A DNA stretch of 64,000 nt. It comes from Flavobacterium muglaense (GTDB lineage: Bacteria > Bacteroidota > Bacteroidia > Flavobacteriales > Flavobacteriaceae). The translations under genes and the position numbers were made by a program. Under the pieces are notes generated by a model, which was given only the letters and a program-made list of their open reading frames with translations, ran no database searches and was not told the origin of the DNA. The stretch lies in assembly GCF_014305155.1 (NCBI RefSeq), contig NZ_JACRUK010000014.1, positions 16,246 to 80,245 of the forward strand, written 5' to 3'. Positions 53,487 to 62,939 of this stretch are shown piece by piece (positions within the stretch are counted from its first letter, which is position 1; each line of letters opens with the position of its first letter).

Positions 53487-53891
53487 ATGGAATCTGATAA
53501 AAAGCATAAGGGTTTTCAAAAACCAGTTGTAGATGAAGATTACCTCATGAATATTATGAGTGGGGATGAAGCGGTTAATAATGATAAAAGCACAAGTCAA
53601 AGTATCGAAGCTAAGGAAAATAAGCCTAAAGAGAAAATTCGTGCAAGCACTCTAAAGAAACGAAACTATGAAGAAGTATTTCTCACTAACAGATATCCGT
53701 CTGGTCGTAGTGGTAAAGTTGTGTACATAAGACCTGAATACCACGAACGACTCCTTCGAATTGTTCAATTGACAAGGGAAGAGAAAACAACATTGTATTC
53801 CTATATCGATAACATTTTAGAACAGCATTTTAATGATTTTGGAACCGAAATCCAGGAATTTTTCAATGAGAGAAACAAGCCGATTTTTTAA
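53487..53891 (+). CDS. traB: DUF3408 protein TraB
   Basis: This 134-residue protein has a disordered charged N-terminus and a C-terminal DUF3408 domain (SGKVVYIRPEYHERLLRIVQ, then YSYIDNILEQHF). Such a domain probably has a ribbon-helix-helix-type DNA-binding fold. It follows traA, as in other Bacteroidota elements. The exact role in transfer is not known. Confidence 0.82.
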   Translation: MESDKKHKGFQKPVVDEDYLMNIMSGDEAVNNDKSTSQSIEAKENKPKEKIRASTLKKRNYEEVFLTNRYPSGRSGKVVYIRPEYHERLLRIVQLTREEKTTLYSYIDNILEQHFNDFGTEIQEFFNERNKPIF

Positions 53892-53913
53892 ACAATCTAT
53901 AAAACTAAATAGA

Positions 53914-54546
53914 ATGGAAACTGTAATTGTAATTTGTTTGCTCATCGTCATTTTCCTTTTGGCAAAGGATAAAATTGTCATTAAAAAACACCATAAGCAT
54001 CAACCAAATCAAGAGAAAGTCAATTCTAGTCTACCTGATATTATGGGACAGTCTAAGCTTCAAAGAAGCCTTTCAGTGCCAAAGGAGTCCTATGACGGTC
54101 AAGTGCAAAAAGAAGATCGTTTTAATGATAATTTTGATATAGAAATCGACGAAGTTAAAGTCGAATTACAAATTCCACAAGAAGAGCTGGATGAAGTTTT
54201 TGGGAATGTACCTGATTTTGAGAATGAGGAGGAAGAATGGAATAGTTATGGAATATTCAATGGCGATAATGGTTTTGCCCAAGGGGTTACCTTTGAAGAG
54301 TTAAGCACTGTAAAAACGTTGTTGAAAAAAGAGAAAATGATACCCTCTCAAAAGGAAACAGCAACAGTCCTACTTCAGAAAATACAAGGAACCGAATTAT
54401 TCGACCTATTGGAAAATTCTATCGAAGATGCTTCTCAAAAAATAGCCAAGCTGCTAGACGGTACAGTTTTTTCAGAAACGGATTCTGGTTTTTCTTTTTT
54501 GCACAAAAATAATTTGGAAGATTTTGATATTGGGGAGTTTGTGTGA
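53914..54546 (+). CDS. traD: Conjugal transfer protein TraD
   Basis: This protein of about 210 residues has one N-terminal transmembrane helix (VIVICLLIVIFLLA) and an acidic cytoplasmic region. A conserved-looking helical part, GVTFEELSTVKTLLKKEK, is near 130. I chose the ATG at 53914 because the frame before it overlaps traB with an unlikely sequence. It is the last gene before the inserted restriction-modification block. Function in transfer is not established. Confidence 0.78.
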   Translation: METVIVICLLIVIFLLAKDKIVIKKHHKHQPNQEKVNSSLPDIMGQSKLQRSLSVPKESYDGQVQKEDRFNDNFDIEIDEVKVELQIPQEELDEVFGNVPDFENEEEEWNSYGIFNGDNGFAQGVTFEELSTVKTLLKKEKMIPSQKETATVLLQKIQGTELFDLLENSIEDASQKIAKLLDGTVFSETDSGFSFLHKNNLEDFDIGEFV

Positions 54547-54570
54547 GATCTGTTTATCTAAAAAAAAGAA

Positions 54571-54604
54571 AAGCCAAAAATGTTTGAACAAATTTGGCTT
54601 TCAT
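54571..54604. terminator. Bidirectional terminator between traD and the R-M gene
   Basis: The stem AAGCCAAA / TTTGGCTT has runs of A before it and T after it. It sits between the converging traD and restriction-modification genes. Confidence 0.7.
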
Positions 54605-54609
54605 TTACA

Positions 54610-57600
54610 CTACAAATACTTCTTTAATATAGCTTCTTTCTGTTTTGGAATGTCCGCAATATTCTTTTCCAATTCAGATATTTTGGTTTCTATCTTTTCT
54701 ATTGCTTTAACAATCTTATTTTGTTCTGAAATTGTTGGTACAGAAATTTCTATCGGATTTAAATTCATTACAGAAAGCCCTGGTTGAGCAGTTCCTGTTG
54801 CATATTGATTCAAATTCATAAATACTAATTGATAATGTAACCAAATAACATCTACCTCTTCTTTAGGATAAGCAACTAATGCATGTTCTGTTGCGTGAAA
54901 TTTTCCTGAAACCAAATGAACATTCCCACATAATGCCCCTTGTCGCCCAACTAAAGAAAACTTTCCATCATTTGTAAAACTTTCTGTATAACCTCTAAGT
55001 CCATTTCCACCATAACAAGGGTAAAGTTCTGAACTAAACATTTTATTTATATTACCCGCCTTTACAAAATTTCCAGACTTCAATTCACAGACTTCGTCTA
55101 ATCTTTTTTGCTTCCCATGACTATTTTTGAAATTGGTTTCAATTTCAATTTTAAGTTTTTCAATCTCCTCAACTGCTTTTTTCTGGTGCTCCTCCAATAC
55201 TTCAATTTCAGAAACTATTTTTTTCTGAATATCTAGTGGCGGTAGTGGAATTTTAAGATTTTTTATATTTGTCGCATTAATACTTGCTTGATTTGCGGCT
55301 TTAATTGCATATTTCTGCATTTCAGAAATAAATAGGTTAACTTTAAATATTTCAGAAATATATTTAGGAATTACTAGTTTTTGATTTGGACGAAACCTTA
55401 ACAAATTTACACCATGAACAACTTTTTCATCCAAATTAAATAAAGCTGTTTTACCTAAATGTGAAACACTGTTAATATGACTTAAAAGTATGTCTCCTTT
55501 TTGAAGAAAATCATTCTCAGAAACATTATCATTTGTCCATTTTGTTGCCTTTAAATTAAATGTTGCGTCAGCAATTGTTTCTATACGTGAAACTCGATAT
55601 TTCCCTTTTAAATCAAACTGCTCTACATTTTTACCATTTTTAATTTCTACAAATACATTTTCAACCTTTTCTTGATCAAATTTACTATCAATTACTATTT
55701 TTTTTTTAGCAGAAAGTGAAATGTTTTTTTCAAAATCCACACGATCAAAAGTGAACATATCTACCAAGTTGTGGTAACTTAAGTTCTGTTTCAAATTTTC
55801 TGGTAATTCTAAATCAAATTCTCCCAAGAATGCTTTATAAATATAAGTACTCGCCTTTTCTGGGTTAGTAAAACTATCAGCATCATACAATTCAGTACAT
55901 TCATCTATGCTTTTACTTCGTTGTATAGCATGAATACCCTCGCTACCTCTACGGTTGCTAAATTCATAACCTAAGAAACGTTTTTCTTCGTTTTTTTCGC
56001 CTGTTTTTACCAACACTAATTTTTGAGGATATGCCAAAATAAAATAAAGCAATTTATCTTGCTCAATGGCTAAAATTGCAGTCCAAAGTTCAGTTTCATT
56101 TTTAGCTTTTATCTTCTTGGTATATTCTTTATAAATTTCGTGTTGTTCAATAGTTTTGTTCGGTGATTTCTGCAGCAATGTTTTATAATCTTCAAAAGAA
56201 ATGCTATCCCAAACGTGAGCAACATATTTTTTTAGCGGTTTTTCAATACCGTTAATGGTAACATCTTGTAGGTTAACAAAACATTTTTTTATAGCTTCCT
56301 CTACATTGTAAGCATCTGCGTTGTTTCTGCGTCTTAAAAATAAAGTAACCGTATTTGTTCCTGTTGCCATAAAGGTATTAGAGCCTAATTCGGCAATACC
56401 TAAAATTTCAAAATGCTTTAAAAGAATTTCTCTTGTTTGGGTATAAATACCTGTATTACTCAAAATACTACTTGGTAAAATGATACCAGCTACTCCGCCA
56501 TCTTTTAATAACTGTTTTGTACGTTCAATAAACAAACATTCTATTTCAGAACTTTGGTCAGTTAATCTATTGTATAAATCAAAGGCTATCTTAGATTTTT
56601 CTTCATTCATTAATCCTTTAAAAGCCGAAACAGAATATGGTGGATTTGATATAATGACATCAAATTGCTTGTTATCTTGCGGATAGGTTTTATCGGTTTC
56701 TTTCAATAAATCTTTAAATTCTGTTGAAGTTGCAAAATCCCCCAATCCATCACCATGAATGACTTTTGCTAACCCATCACCATGAAGATAGCAACTTACT
56801 TTGGCAGTTTTTACCAATCGGTAATCTTTTTCAATACCATATACATAAGACTCCGCCCAATCAAATTGGTCAACTTTCCATTTTTCAATAGCTCTTTTTG
56901 TCGTAGGATTAAAAGAACTTTCATCAAGGCTGTCAATGTAATTTTGAACTACCTCCATTGATTCAGTGATAAAATGCCCACTTCCTGCTGCATAATCAAT
57001 TATAGTAGGTAGTAAGTCATTTTTATTTCCAACTTCAATTTTTTGTGATGTTATTTCCTGAAATGGCAAGCTTTTAATGATAAATCGAGCAATGGGAACA
57101 GGTGTGAAAAACTGTCCGGATTCTTGTTTTAAACCTGTTGTTAAAAGCAATTCAAAAAAGTCACTTAAGAACTGTTGACGGTAATTATATCGTATTTGAT
57201 ACACTTGAAGTAGTTCTACCACTTCCTTTACCACTTTCGCATTTTCCTCAAATGAGGCATCATCATATACTTCTTTTATCGCAAATTCATTGTTTTTTTT
57301 AAGTCGAATTTCAGTTAAAATTTCTTTGAATTTGTCTTTGTATTGAGATTCTACTTGTAAAAATTGTTTATCAAATTCACTATCACTAACGTCTGTTACT
57401 TTCTTTTCTAAAAGTTCAAGCATTCCTCTATTGTATAGGTCTGTCAGCCTTTTTTGAAAAGAAATATGATTATCTTCTCCTTCAAGCCACTGGAAGTGTA
57501 ATTGGTCGTCTTGATTTCTGTTTTCGTCAACAATTTTGCAAAGAAAAAGCGTGAAAATTTTATTGAAAGCATTAGGTTTATCAGAAACTACATTATGTCT

Positions 57601-58311
57601 CAGTATTTCTAAAAAACGATTAAAAATAAAACTACTATCTTCTTGTCTTAATACTTTTAAATCATTTTTAGTTAATGCTTTACTTTGGAATTCGTAAGGA
57701 GTTACCCAACTATCAAAAACACCGTTTGACTTAGGTAGTTTATTCCAACGTTCAAAGAAATCTTTTACATTTCCTGCTTGTCGGTAATCCTCTTCAATTT
57801 TTACAATTGTATTTTTATATTCAACTTTTTTACCTTCTAATTTTGATGCGTATAGCATTATAACATCAGCATTTTTGTCTTGCTGAAAATAAGTAAAGAG
57901 TTGTCCTCCGTTTTTTTCTAAATTTTTAAGTTCTTTTTCGAACTCGGCTCCCCAAGTTTTACACTCAATCATTAAATAGGCAGAACTATCTTCTTTGGAA
58001 ACTAAAATATCTAGTCTTCCACTTGTACCGTGTCCTGTTTTCCAAGTTTTTTCTAAAGTTATATTTTGTGGTTGATATCCTTTTTCGAGTAATCTATCCA
58101 CACATTCTAAAACAACCCAATTTTCAGCTTGAGAAAAATTTTGAGTAGTTTTACTTTCACCTTTTATTTTATTACCAAAATTGATAATCTCTTTTTCAAA
58201 ATCAATTTCAATAGCGTAATTGTTTGACTTGGAATATTTCTTTTGAAACGTTTCCGAAGTATTTTCTTTAGGTAAAAATCCTAATGCTTGTATGAGTTTT
58301 TTGTTGTTCAT
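54610..58311 (-). CDS. Single-chain restriction-modification enzyme (nuclease-methylase-specificity fusion)
   Basis: All three functions of a restriction system are in 1233 residues. A PD-(D/E)xK nuclease is at the N-terminus, with Asp101 (GRLDILVS) and Glu116-x-Lys118 (MIECKTWG). The N6-adenine methylase core has ESGQFFTP near 397, DYAAGSGHF at 439-447 and NPPY at 556-559. An HsdS-like C-terminus with two target-recognition parts carries LKIPLPPLDIQKKIV and NPIEISVPTISEQNKIV. This is the type IIG layout. It is co-directional with a small controller gene 5 bp upstream and is cargo between traD and traE. Confidence 0.9.
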   Translation of the reverse strand: MNNKKLIQALGFLPKENTSETFQKKYSKSNNYAIEIDFEKEIINFGNKIKGESKTTQNFSQAENWVVLECVDRLLEKGYQPQNITLEKTWKTGHGTSGRLDILVSKEDSSAYLMIECKTWGAEFEKELKNLEKNGGQLFTYFQQDKNADVIMLYASKLEGKKVEYKNTIVKIEEDYRQAGNVKDFFERWNKLPKSNGVFDSWVTPYEFQSKALTKNDLKVLRQEDSSFIFNRFLEILRHNVVSDKPNAFNKIFTLFLCKIVDENRNQDDQLHFQWLEGEDNHISFQKRLTDLYNRGMLELLEKKVTDVSDSEFDKQFLQVESQYKDKFKEILTEIRLKKNNEFAIKEVYDDASFEENAKVVKEVVELLQVYQIRYNYRQQFLSDFFELLLTTGLKQESGQFFTPVPIARFIIKSLPFQEITSQKIEVGNKNDLLPTIIDYAAGSGHFITESMEVVQNYIDSLDESSFNPTTKRAIEKWKVDQFDWAESYVYGIEKDYRLVKTAKVSCYLHGDGLAKVIHGDGLGDFATSTEFKDLLKETDKTYPQDNKQFDVIISNPPYSVSAFKGLMNEEKSKIAFDLYNRLTDQSSEIECLFIERTKQLLKDGGVAGIILPSSILSNTGIYTQTREILLKHFEILGIAELGSNTFMATGTNTVTLFLRRRNNADAYNVEEAIKKCFVNLQDVTINGIEKPLKKYVAHVWDSISFEDYKTLLQKSPNKTIEQHEIYKEYTKKIKAKNETELWTAILAIEQDKLLYFILAYPQKLVLVKTGEKNEEKRFLGYEFSNRRGSEGIHAIQRSKSIDECTELYDADSFTNPEKASTYIYKAFLGEFDLELPENLKQNLSYHNLVDMFTFDRVDFEKNISLSAKKKIVIDSKFDQEKVENVFVEIKNGKNVEQFDLKGKYRVSRIETIADATFNLKATKWTNDNVSENDFLQKGDILLSHINSVSHLGKTALFNLDEKVVHGVNLLRFRPNQKLVIPKYISEIFKVNLFISEMQKYAIKAANQASINATNIKNLKIPLPPLDIQKKIVSEIEVLEEHQKKAVEEIEKLKIEIETNFKNSHGKQKRLDEVCELKSGNFVKAGNINKMFSSELYPCYGGNGLRGYTESFTNDGKFSLVGRQGALCGNVHLVSGKFHATEHALVAYPKEEVDVIWLHYQLVFMNLNQYATGTAQPGLSVMNLNPIEISVPTISEQNKIVKAIEKIETKISELEKNIADIPKQKEAILKKYL

Positions 58312-58316
58312 TATGA

Positions 58317-58640
58317 TTAGAATGTTAGTTTACCTTGTGTAATGTTTATTTCTTTCAAATATTTAGTTTGTGCTTCTGCAGCAGAGAAAACACTTTCAGA
58401 ACATTTGTATTTATATGCGTCTTTTGCAAATTTGTCTGCAAAAAATAGATCTTTCACTTTTTCGTAATCTATTTCAAATATTTCAGCTAGTAATTTTACC
58501 TTGTCTAAAGCAAGCGATTTTTTATCGTTTTCGATACGACTAACAAGCGGTGTATTTATCTTGATTAAAGCTCCAAATTCAGTTTGGCTCCAACCTTTCC
58601 TCTCTCGTTCTGTCTTTATAAATTTACCAAAACTTGCCAT
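58317..58640 (-). CDS. XRE-family controller protein of the R-M gene
   Basis: This 107-residue helix-turn-helix protein (IKTERERKGWSQTEFGALIKINTPLVSRIENDKKSL at about 7-42) resembles C proteins that delay nuclease production when a restriction system enters a new host. It lies 5 bp ahead of the restriction-modification gene. A dyad at 58663-58683 is its likely operator. The C-terminal half is not recognised. Confidence 0.82.
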   Translation of the reverse strand: MASFGKFIKTERERKGWSQTEFGALIKINTPLVSRIENDKKSLALDKVKLLAEIFEIDYEKVKDLFFADKFAKDAYKYKCSESVFSAAEAQTKYLKEINITQGKLTF

Positions 58641-59133
58641 TTTAATGTTTTATCTTAATTAGTTTTATCCATTTTGGGTAAAATTAAAAAAAAGAATTTA
58701 CATACAGAATTTTTTTGATAAATAAAAATTGACTTTAATCTACTTTTTAACATCAGAATAAAATTGAAGTGTTCTAATTTTAGTCTGTAAATAATTAGTA
58801 TTTAGTGTGTTAATGACACGAGGTGGATTAGGAGGGATCAACCAAGTAACTAAAAATGATTATCCATTATTTTGATTTAATCTCACGGATTTACAGAGGA
58901 AGAATCAATTAACAATCTTTCATCATGCTGTATTGCATATTGCGATTTACAATATAATAGTATTGATTACTCAAATTTAGTGATTCTATTATCCCAAACT
59001 AAGTTAGCATGTCTTCTTCTGCCAAATAACTCCACTCAACGACAACATATTAAACTGCAACTGTTTCCAAATGATATTTGTTTTTAAATACTGTAAAGTA
59101 CAGGAACAAAGAACAATTTAAATTTTTCAAATC
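58641..59133. other. Intergenic region upstream of traE with candidate C-box
   Basis: The 493 bp hold no gene. The dyad TTTTATCC / GGTAAAA at 58663-58683 is a candidate C-protein operator. The rest is unremarkable AT-rich sequence; a right junction of the cargo insert is not visible. Confidence 0.45.
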
Positions 59134-59436
59134 ATGGGAAATCGAGTTAAAAAAGTAGTGTTAGTAGTGACTATACTATCAACAATTAGTGCAGTAGCAC
59201 AAGGAAACGGAACAGCAGGAATCACCGAAGCGACGCAAATGGTTACTTCTTATTTCGATCCTGCTACCCAACTTATTTATGCTATTGGGGCAGTAGTTGG
59301 GCTAATTGGTGGGGTGAAGGTGTATAACAAGTTTAGTAGCGGTGATCCAGACACGAGCAAGACGGCGGCGAGTTGGTTTGGAGCTTGTATCTTTTTGATT
59401 GTAGCGGCAACTGTTTTACGTTCGTTCTTCCTTTAG
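59134..59436 (+). CDS. traE: Conjugal transfer protein TraE (DUF4134)
   Basis: This 100-residue membrane protein has an N-terminal signal/transmembrane helix (VVLVVTILSTISAVAQ) and two further helices (LIYAIGAVVGLIGGVKVYNKF and GACIFLIVAATVLR). Length and topology match VirB2-like pilin subunits; DUF4134 proteins are thought to have that role in Bacteroidota systems. It is 10 bp before traF. Confidence 0.87.
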   Translation: MGNRVKKVVLVVTILSTISAVAQGNGTAGITEATQMVTSYFDPATQLIYAIGAVVGLIGGVKVYNKFSSGDPDTSKTAASWFGACIFLIVAATVLRSFFL

Positions 59437-59446
59437 TATTTGCGCT

Positions 59447-59779
59447 ATGAATACGTATACTATTAATAAAGGCATTGGAAGAACGGTAGAGTTCAAAGGA
59501 CTGAAAGCGCAGTACTTGTTCATCTTCGCAGGTGGTTTGCTCGGGATGCTTATCCTAGTAATAATCTTGTACATGACAGGCGTCAATTCTTATCTCTGTC
59601 TGTTTATCGGCATCGGTGGAGGATTGCTATTAGTATGGCAAACTTTTTCACTGAACAAAAAGTACGGCGAACATGGATTGATGAAAGTGGGAGCAAAGAA
59701 GCGACATCCACGATATATTATCTGTCGCATGCCTGTGTATCGCTATTTTCAGTTGAATTCCAAAATGTATCAGCCATGA
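59447..59779 (+). CDS. traF: Conjugal transfer protein TraF (DUF4133, VirB3-like)
   Basis: This 110-residue protein has the VirB3-like form: a short cytoplasmic start (YTINKGIGRTVEFKGLKAQ), two adjacent transmembrane helices (about 25-70) and a basic tail. The stop overlaps the traG start (ATGA at 59776-59779), as usual for VirB3-VirB4 pairs, where the two proteins interact at the inner membrane. Confidence 0.87.
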   Translation: MNTYTINKGIGRTVEFKGLKAQYLFIFAGGLLGMLILVIILYMTGVNSYLCLFIGIGGGLLLVWQTFSLNKKYGEHGLMKVGAKKRHPRYIICRMPVYRYFQLNSKMYQP

Positions 59780-62280
59780 GAAATAAATCAAAAGCGACAA
59801 CACTAGAAAGTAAGTTTCCGTTGCTAGCAGTAGAAAATAATTGTATTATCTCCAAGGATGCTGATATCACAGCGTGTTTTCGAGTACAGCTACCAGAGCT
59901 TTTCACAGTAGCCTCTGCGGAATATGAAGCCATTCATTCTACTTGGCATAAGGCTATAAAAACCTTGCCTGATTATACGGTGGTGCACAAACAGGATTGG
60001 TACATCAAAGAAAATTATGCTCCTGATATTGCCAAAGAAGATTTGAGTTTTTTGGCAAAATCCTACCAGCAACATTTTAATGAGCGTCCGTTTCTCAATC
60101 ATTATTGCTATCTGTTCTTAACTAAAACGTCCAAAGAGCGTATGCGAATGCAGAGTAATTTTTCTTCGCTTTGCAAAGGAGTGCTCATCCCAAAAGAGCT
60201 AAGAGATAAAGAAACCATCTCTCGCTTTATGGAATCGGTGGCGCAATTTGAGCGAATTGTAAACGATTCCGATTGTATAAAACTGGAACGATTAAGTGAG
60301 GAGGATATCATTGGAACAGCTGGCAAACAAGGATTACTGGAACAGTACCTAAGCCTTTCAAGAGAGGAGGGAACACCATTGCAAGATATTGCTTTGGGAG
60401 GAGAAGAAGTTCGCATAGGAAACAAAAGATTGTGTCTGCATACGTTGTCCGATACCGATGATTTGCCTAGTTCAGTAGCAGCAGAAACCCATTATGAAAA
60501 ATTGTCTACAGACAGAAGTGATTGTTTGTTGTCTTTTGCTGCACCAGTTGGATTGTTGTTAAGCTGCAATCACATCTACAACCAGTATCTTTTCTTGGAT
60601 AACAGTGAAGACAACCTGCGCAAGTTTGAGAAGTCAGCAAGAAACATGCATTCCTTGGCACGGTATAGTCGAGCCAATCAAATCAATAAGGAATGGATCG
60701 AACGCTATTTGAATGAAGCACATTCTTTTGGACATGCATCTATTCGGGCACACTTCAATGTAATGGCATGGTCAGATAATCCAGTTGAATTAAAACAACT
60801 AAAGAACGACACTGGTAGTGCTTTGGCACTGATGGAATGTAAACCAAGGCACAACACTACAGATGTGGCGACGCTCTATTGGGCAGGAATGCCAGGCAAT
60901 GCAGGAGACTTTCCGAGTGAAGAAAGCTTTTACACTTTTATTGAACCTGCACTTTGTTTTTTCACTGAAGAAACCAATTATAAAAGTTCGCCTTCACCAT
61001 TTGGAATCAAGATGGCCGACCGACTGACTGGAAAACCCATTCATTTGGATATTTCTGATCTGCCGATGAAGCGCGGTATTATCACCAACAGGAACAAATT
61101 TATATTAGGACCATCCGGTTCAGGGAAATCCTTCTTTACCAATCATATGGTGAGACAATATTACGAGCAAGGCGCGCATGTGCTGTTGGTGGATACAGGA
61201 AATTCGTATCAAGGATTGTGTGAATTAATCAAAGGAAAAACCAAAGGAGAAGATGGCGTTTATTTCACCTACACCGAAGACAATCCGATTGCTTTTAACC
61301 CTTTCTACACCGATGATGGCGTATTCGATATTGAGAAAAGAGAAAGCATTAAAACTTTAATATTGACCTTATGGAAAAGGGATGATGAACCACCAACACG
61401 GTCCGAAGAAGTGGCACTTTCAAATGGAGTGAGCGGGTACATTGAGCGAATCAAGCAGCAGGATGAATTTCCTTCCTTCAATGGGTTTTATGAATTTGTA
61501 CAAGGAGATTATAGACAAGTATTAGAAGATAAAAAGGTACGAGAAAAAGACTTTGATATTGCCAACTTCTTAAATGTATTAGAACCTTATTACAAAGGAG
61601 GTGAATATGATTATCTATTGAATTCCGAAAAGCAACTGGATTTACTTTCTAAAAGATTTATTGTTTTCGAAATAGATGCAATCAAGGATCATAAAATCCT
61701 TTTTCCTATTGTGACCATCATCATTATGGAGGTTTTTATCAATAAGATGCGTCGTTTGAAGGGAGTACGAAAACTAATCCTGATCGAAGAAGCTTGGAAA
61801 GCCATTGCAAAAGAAGGGATGGCAGAGTACATCAAATACCTTTTTAAAACGGTGCGAAAGTTTTTTGGAGAAGCCATTGTTGTAACGCAAGAAGTAGATG
61901 ATATCATTCAATCTCCCATTGTAAAAGAAAGTATTATTAACAATTCGGATTGTAAAATACTGCTGGATCAAAGAAAGTACATGAACAAATTTGACGATAT
62001 CCAGGCCATGATTGGTCTGACTGAAAAAGAAAAAGCGCAAGTACTTTCCATCAACATGAACAATGATCCCAAACGACTTTACAAAGAAGTTTGGATCGGG
62101 TTAGGAGGTACGCATTCGGCAGTATATGCTACAGAAGTTAGTTTCGAGGAATATTTAGCTTATACCACTGAAGAAACAGAAAAGTTGGAAGTGATGCAAT
62201 TGGCAAGCCAATTAGATGGAAACGTAGAACAGGCTATCAAAAGGATTGCCCTTTTGAAAAGGGAAATAGAAAACAATTAG
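59776..62280 (+). CDS. traG: Conjugation ATPase TraG (VirB4-like)
   Basis: This hexameric ATPase powers pilus or mating-pore assembly. From the ATG at 59776 it has 834 residues. A Walker A loop GPSGSGKSFF lies near residue 446. The Walker B region LILIEEAWKAI is near 668, and VVTQEVDDI follows. I chose this start because it overlaps the traF stop and begins the family-like sequence; upstream codons lie in the traF gene in another frame. Confidence 0.92.
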   Translation: MRNKSKATTLESKFPLLAVENNCIISKDADITACFRVQLPELFTVASAEYEAIHSTWHKAIKTLPDYTVVHKQDWYIKENYAPDIAKEDLSFLAKSYQQHFNERPFLNHYCYLFLTKTSKERMRMQSNFSSLCKGVLIPKELRDKETISRFMESVAQFERIVNDSDCIKLERLSEEDIIGTAGKQGLLEQYLSLSREEGTPLQDIALGGEEVRIGNKRLCLHTLSDTDDLPSSVAAETHYEKLSTDRSDCLLSFAAPVGLLLSCNHIYNQYLFLDNSEDNLRKFEKSARNMHSLARYSRANQINKEWIERYLNEAHSFGHASIRAHFNVMAWSDNPVELKQLKNDTGSALALMECKPRHNTTDVATLYWAGMPGNAGDFPSEESFYTFIEPALCFFTEETNYKSSPSPFGIKMADRLTGKPIHLDISDLPMKRGIITNRNKFILGPSGSGKSFFTNHMVRQYYEQGAHVLLVDTGNSYQGLCELIKGKTKGEDGVYFTYTEDNPIAFNPFYTDDGVFDIEKRESIKTLILTLWKRDDEPPTRSEEVALSNGVSGYIERIKQQDEFPSFNGFYEFVQGDYRQVLEDKKVREKDFDIANFLNVLEPYYKGGEYDYLLNSEKQLDLLSKRFIVFEIDAIKDHKILFPIVTIIIMEVFINKMRRLKGVRKLILIEEAWKAIAKEGMAEYIKYLFKTVRKFFGEAIVVTQEVDDIIQSPIVKESIINNSDCKILLDQRKYMNKFDDIQAMIGLTEKEKAQVLSINMNNDPKRLYKEVWIGLGGTHSAVYATEVSFEEYLAYTTEETEKLEVMQLASQLDGNVEQAIKRIALLKREIENN

Positions 62281-62304
62281 TGAAAATTTTAAAAACAAAT
62301 AGCA

Positions 62305-62937
62305 ATGAAAAATTTAAAAATTATGGTGTGCATGGTGATTTTATTCGCTTTCATGCCGACTGCTAAAGGACAGTGGGTGGTAACAGATCCTACAAATTTG
62401 GCTCAAGGAATAGTTAATTCAGCAAGACAGATTATACAGACTTCGACCACAGCGACCAACATGATTAACAACTTTAAAGAAGTCCAAAAAGTCTATAATC
62501 AAGGAAAAGAATATTACGATAAACTGAAGGCGGTAAACAATCTGGTGAAAGATGCTCGAAAAGTGCAACAGACTGTGCTACTTGTTGGCGATGTTTCTGA
62601 AATGTATGTAAAGAATTTTGGAAAAATGTTGAACGATCCCAATTTCAATGAGCAGGAACTAACAGCAATTGCGAATGGGTATTCGATCTTACTCAACGAA
62701 AGCACAGAACTATTGAAAGAGTTAAAACAAATTGTAAACTCTTCCAGCTTGTCGCTCAATGATAAAGAACGAATGGACATTATTGACCAGGTATATGTAA
62801 AAGTAAAAGAGTACCACAATTTAGTTCGTTATTTCACGAATAAAAATATTTCGGTTAGTTATCTGCGAGCCAAGAAAGCTAATAACAGCCAAAGAGTATT
62901 GGATCTATACGGAACCGCTAACCAGAAATACTGGTAA
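62305..62937 (+). CDS. traI: Conjugal transfer protein TraI (DUF4141, VirB5-like position)
   Basis: This 210-residue secreted protein has a signal peptide (MVILFAFMPTAKGQ) and a helical body (NMINNFKEVQKVYNQGKEYYDKLKAV and later KVKEYHNLVRYF). DUF4141 proteins follow TraG in Bacteroidota elements. The helical periplasmic nature suggests a minor pilus component like VirB5. A traH gene usually found between is not seen; there are only 24 bp after traG. Confidence 0.83.
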   Translation: MKNLKIMVCMVILFAFMPTAKGQWVVTDPTNLAQGIVNSARQIIQTSTTATNMINNFKEVQKVYNQGKEYYDKLKAVNNLVKDARKVQQTVLLVGDVSEMYVKNFGKMLNDPNFNEQELTAIANGYSILLNESTELLKELKQIVNSSSLSLNDKERMDIIDQVYVKVKEYHNLVRYFTNKNISVSYLRAKKANNSQRVLDLYGTANQKYW

Positions 62938-62939
62938 TC

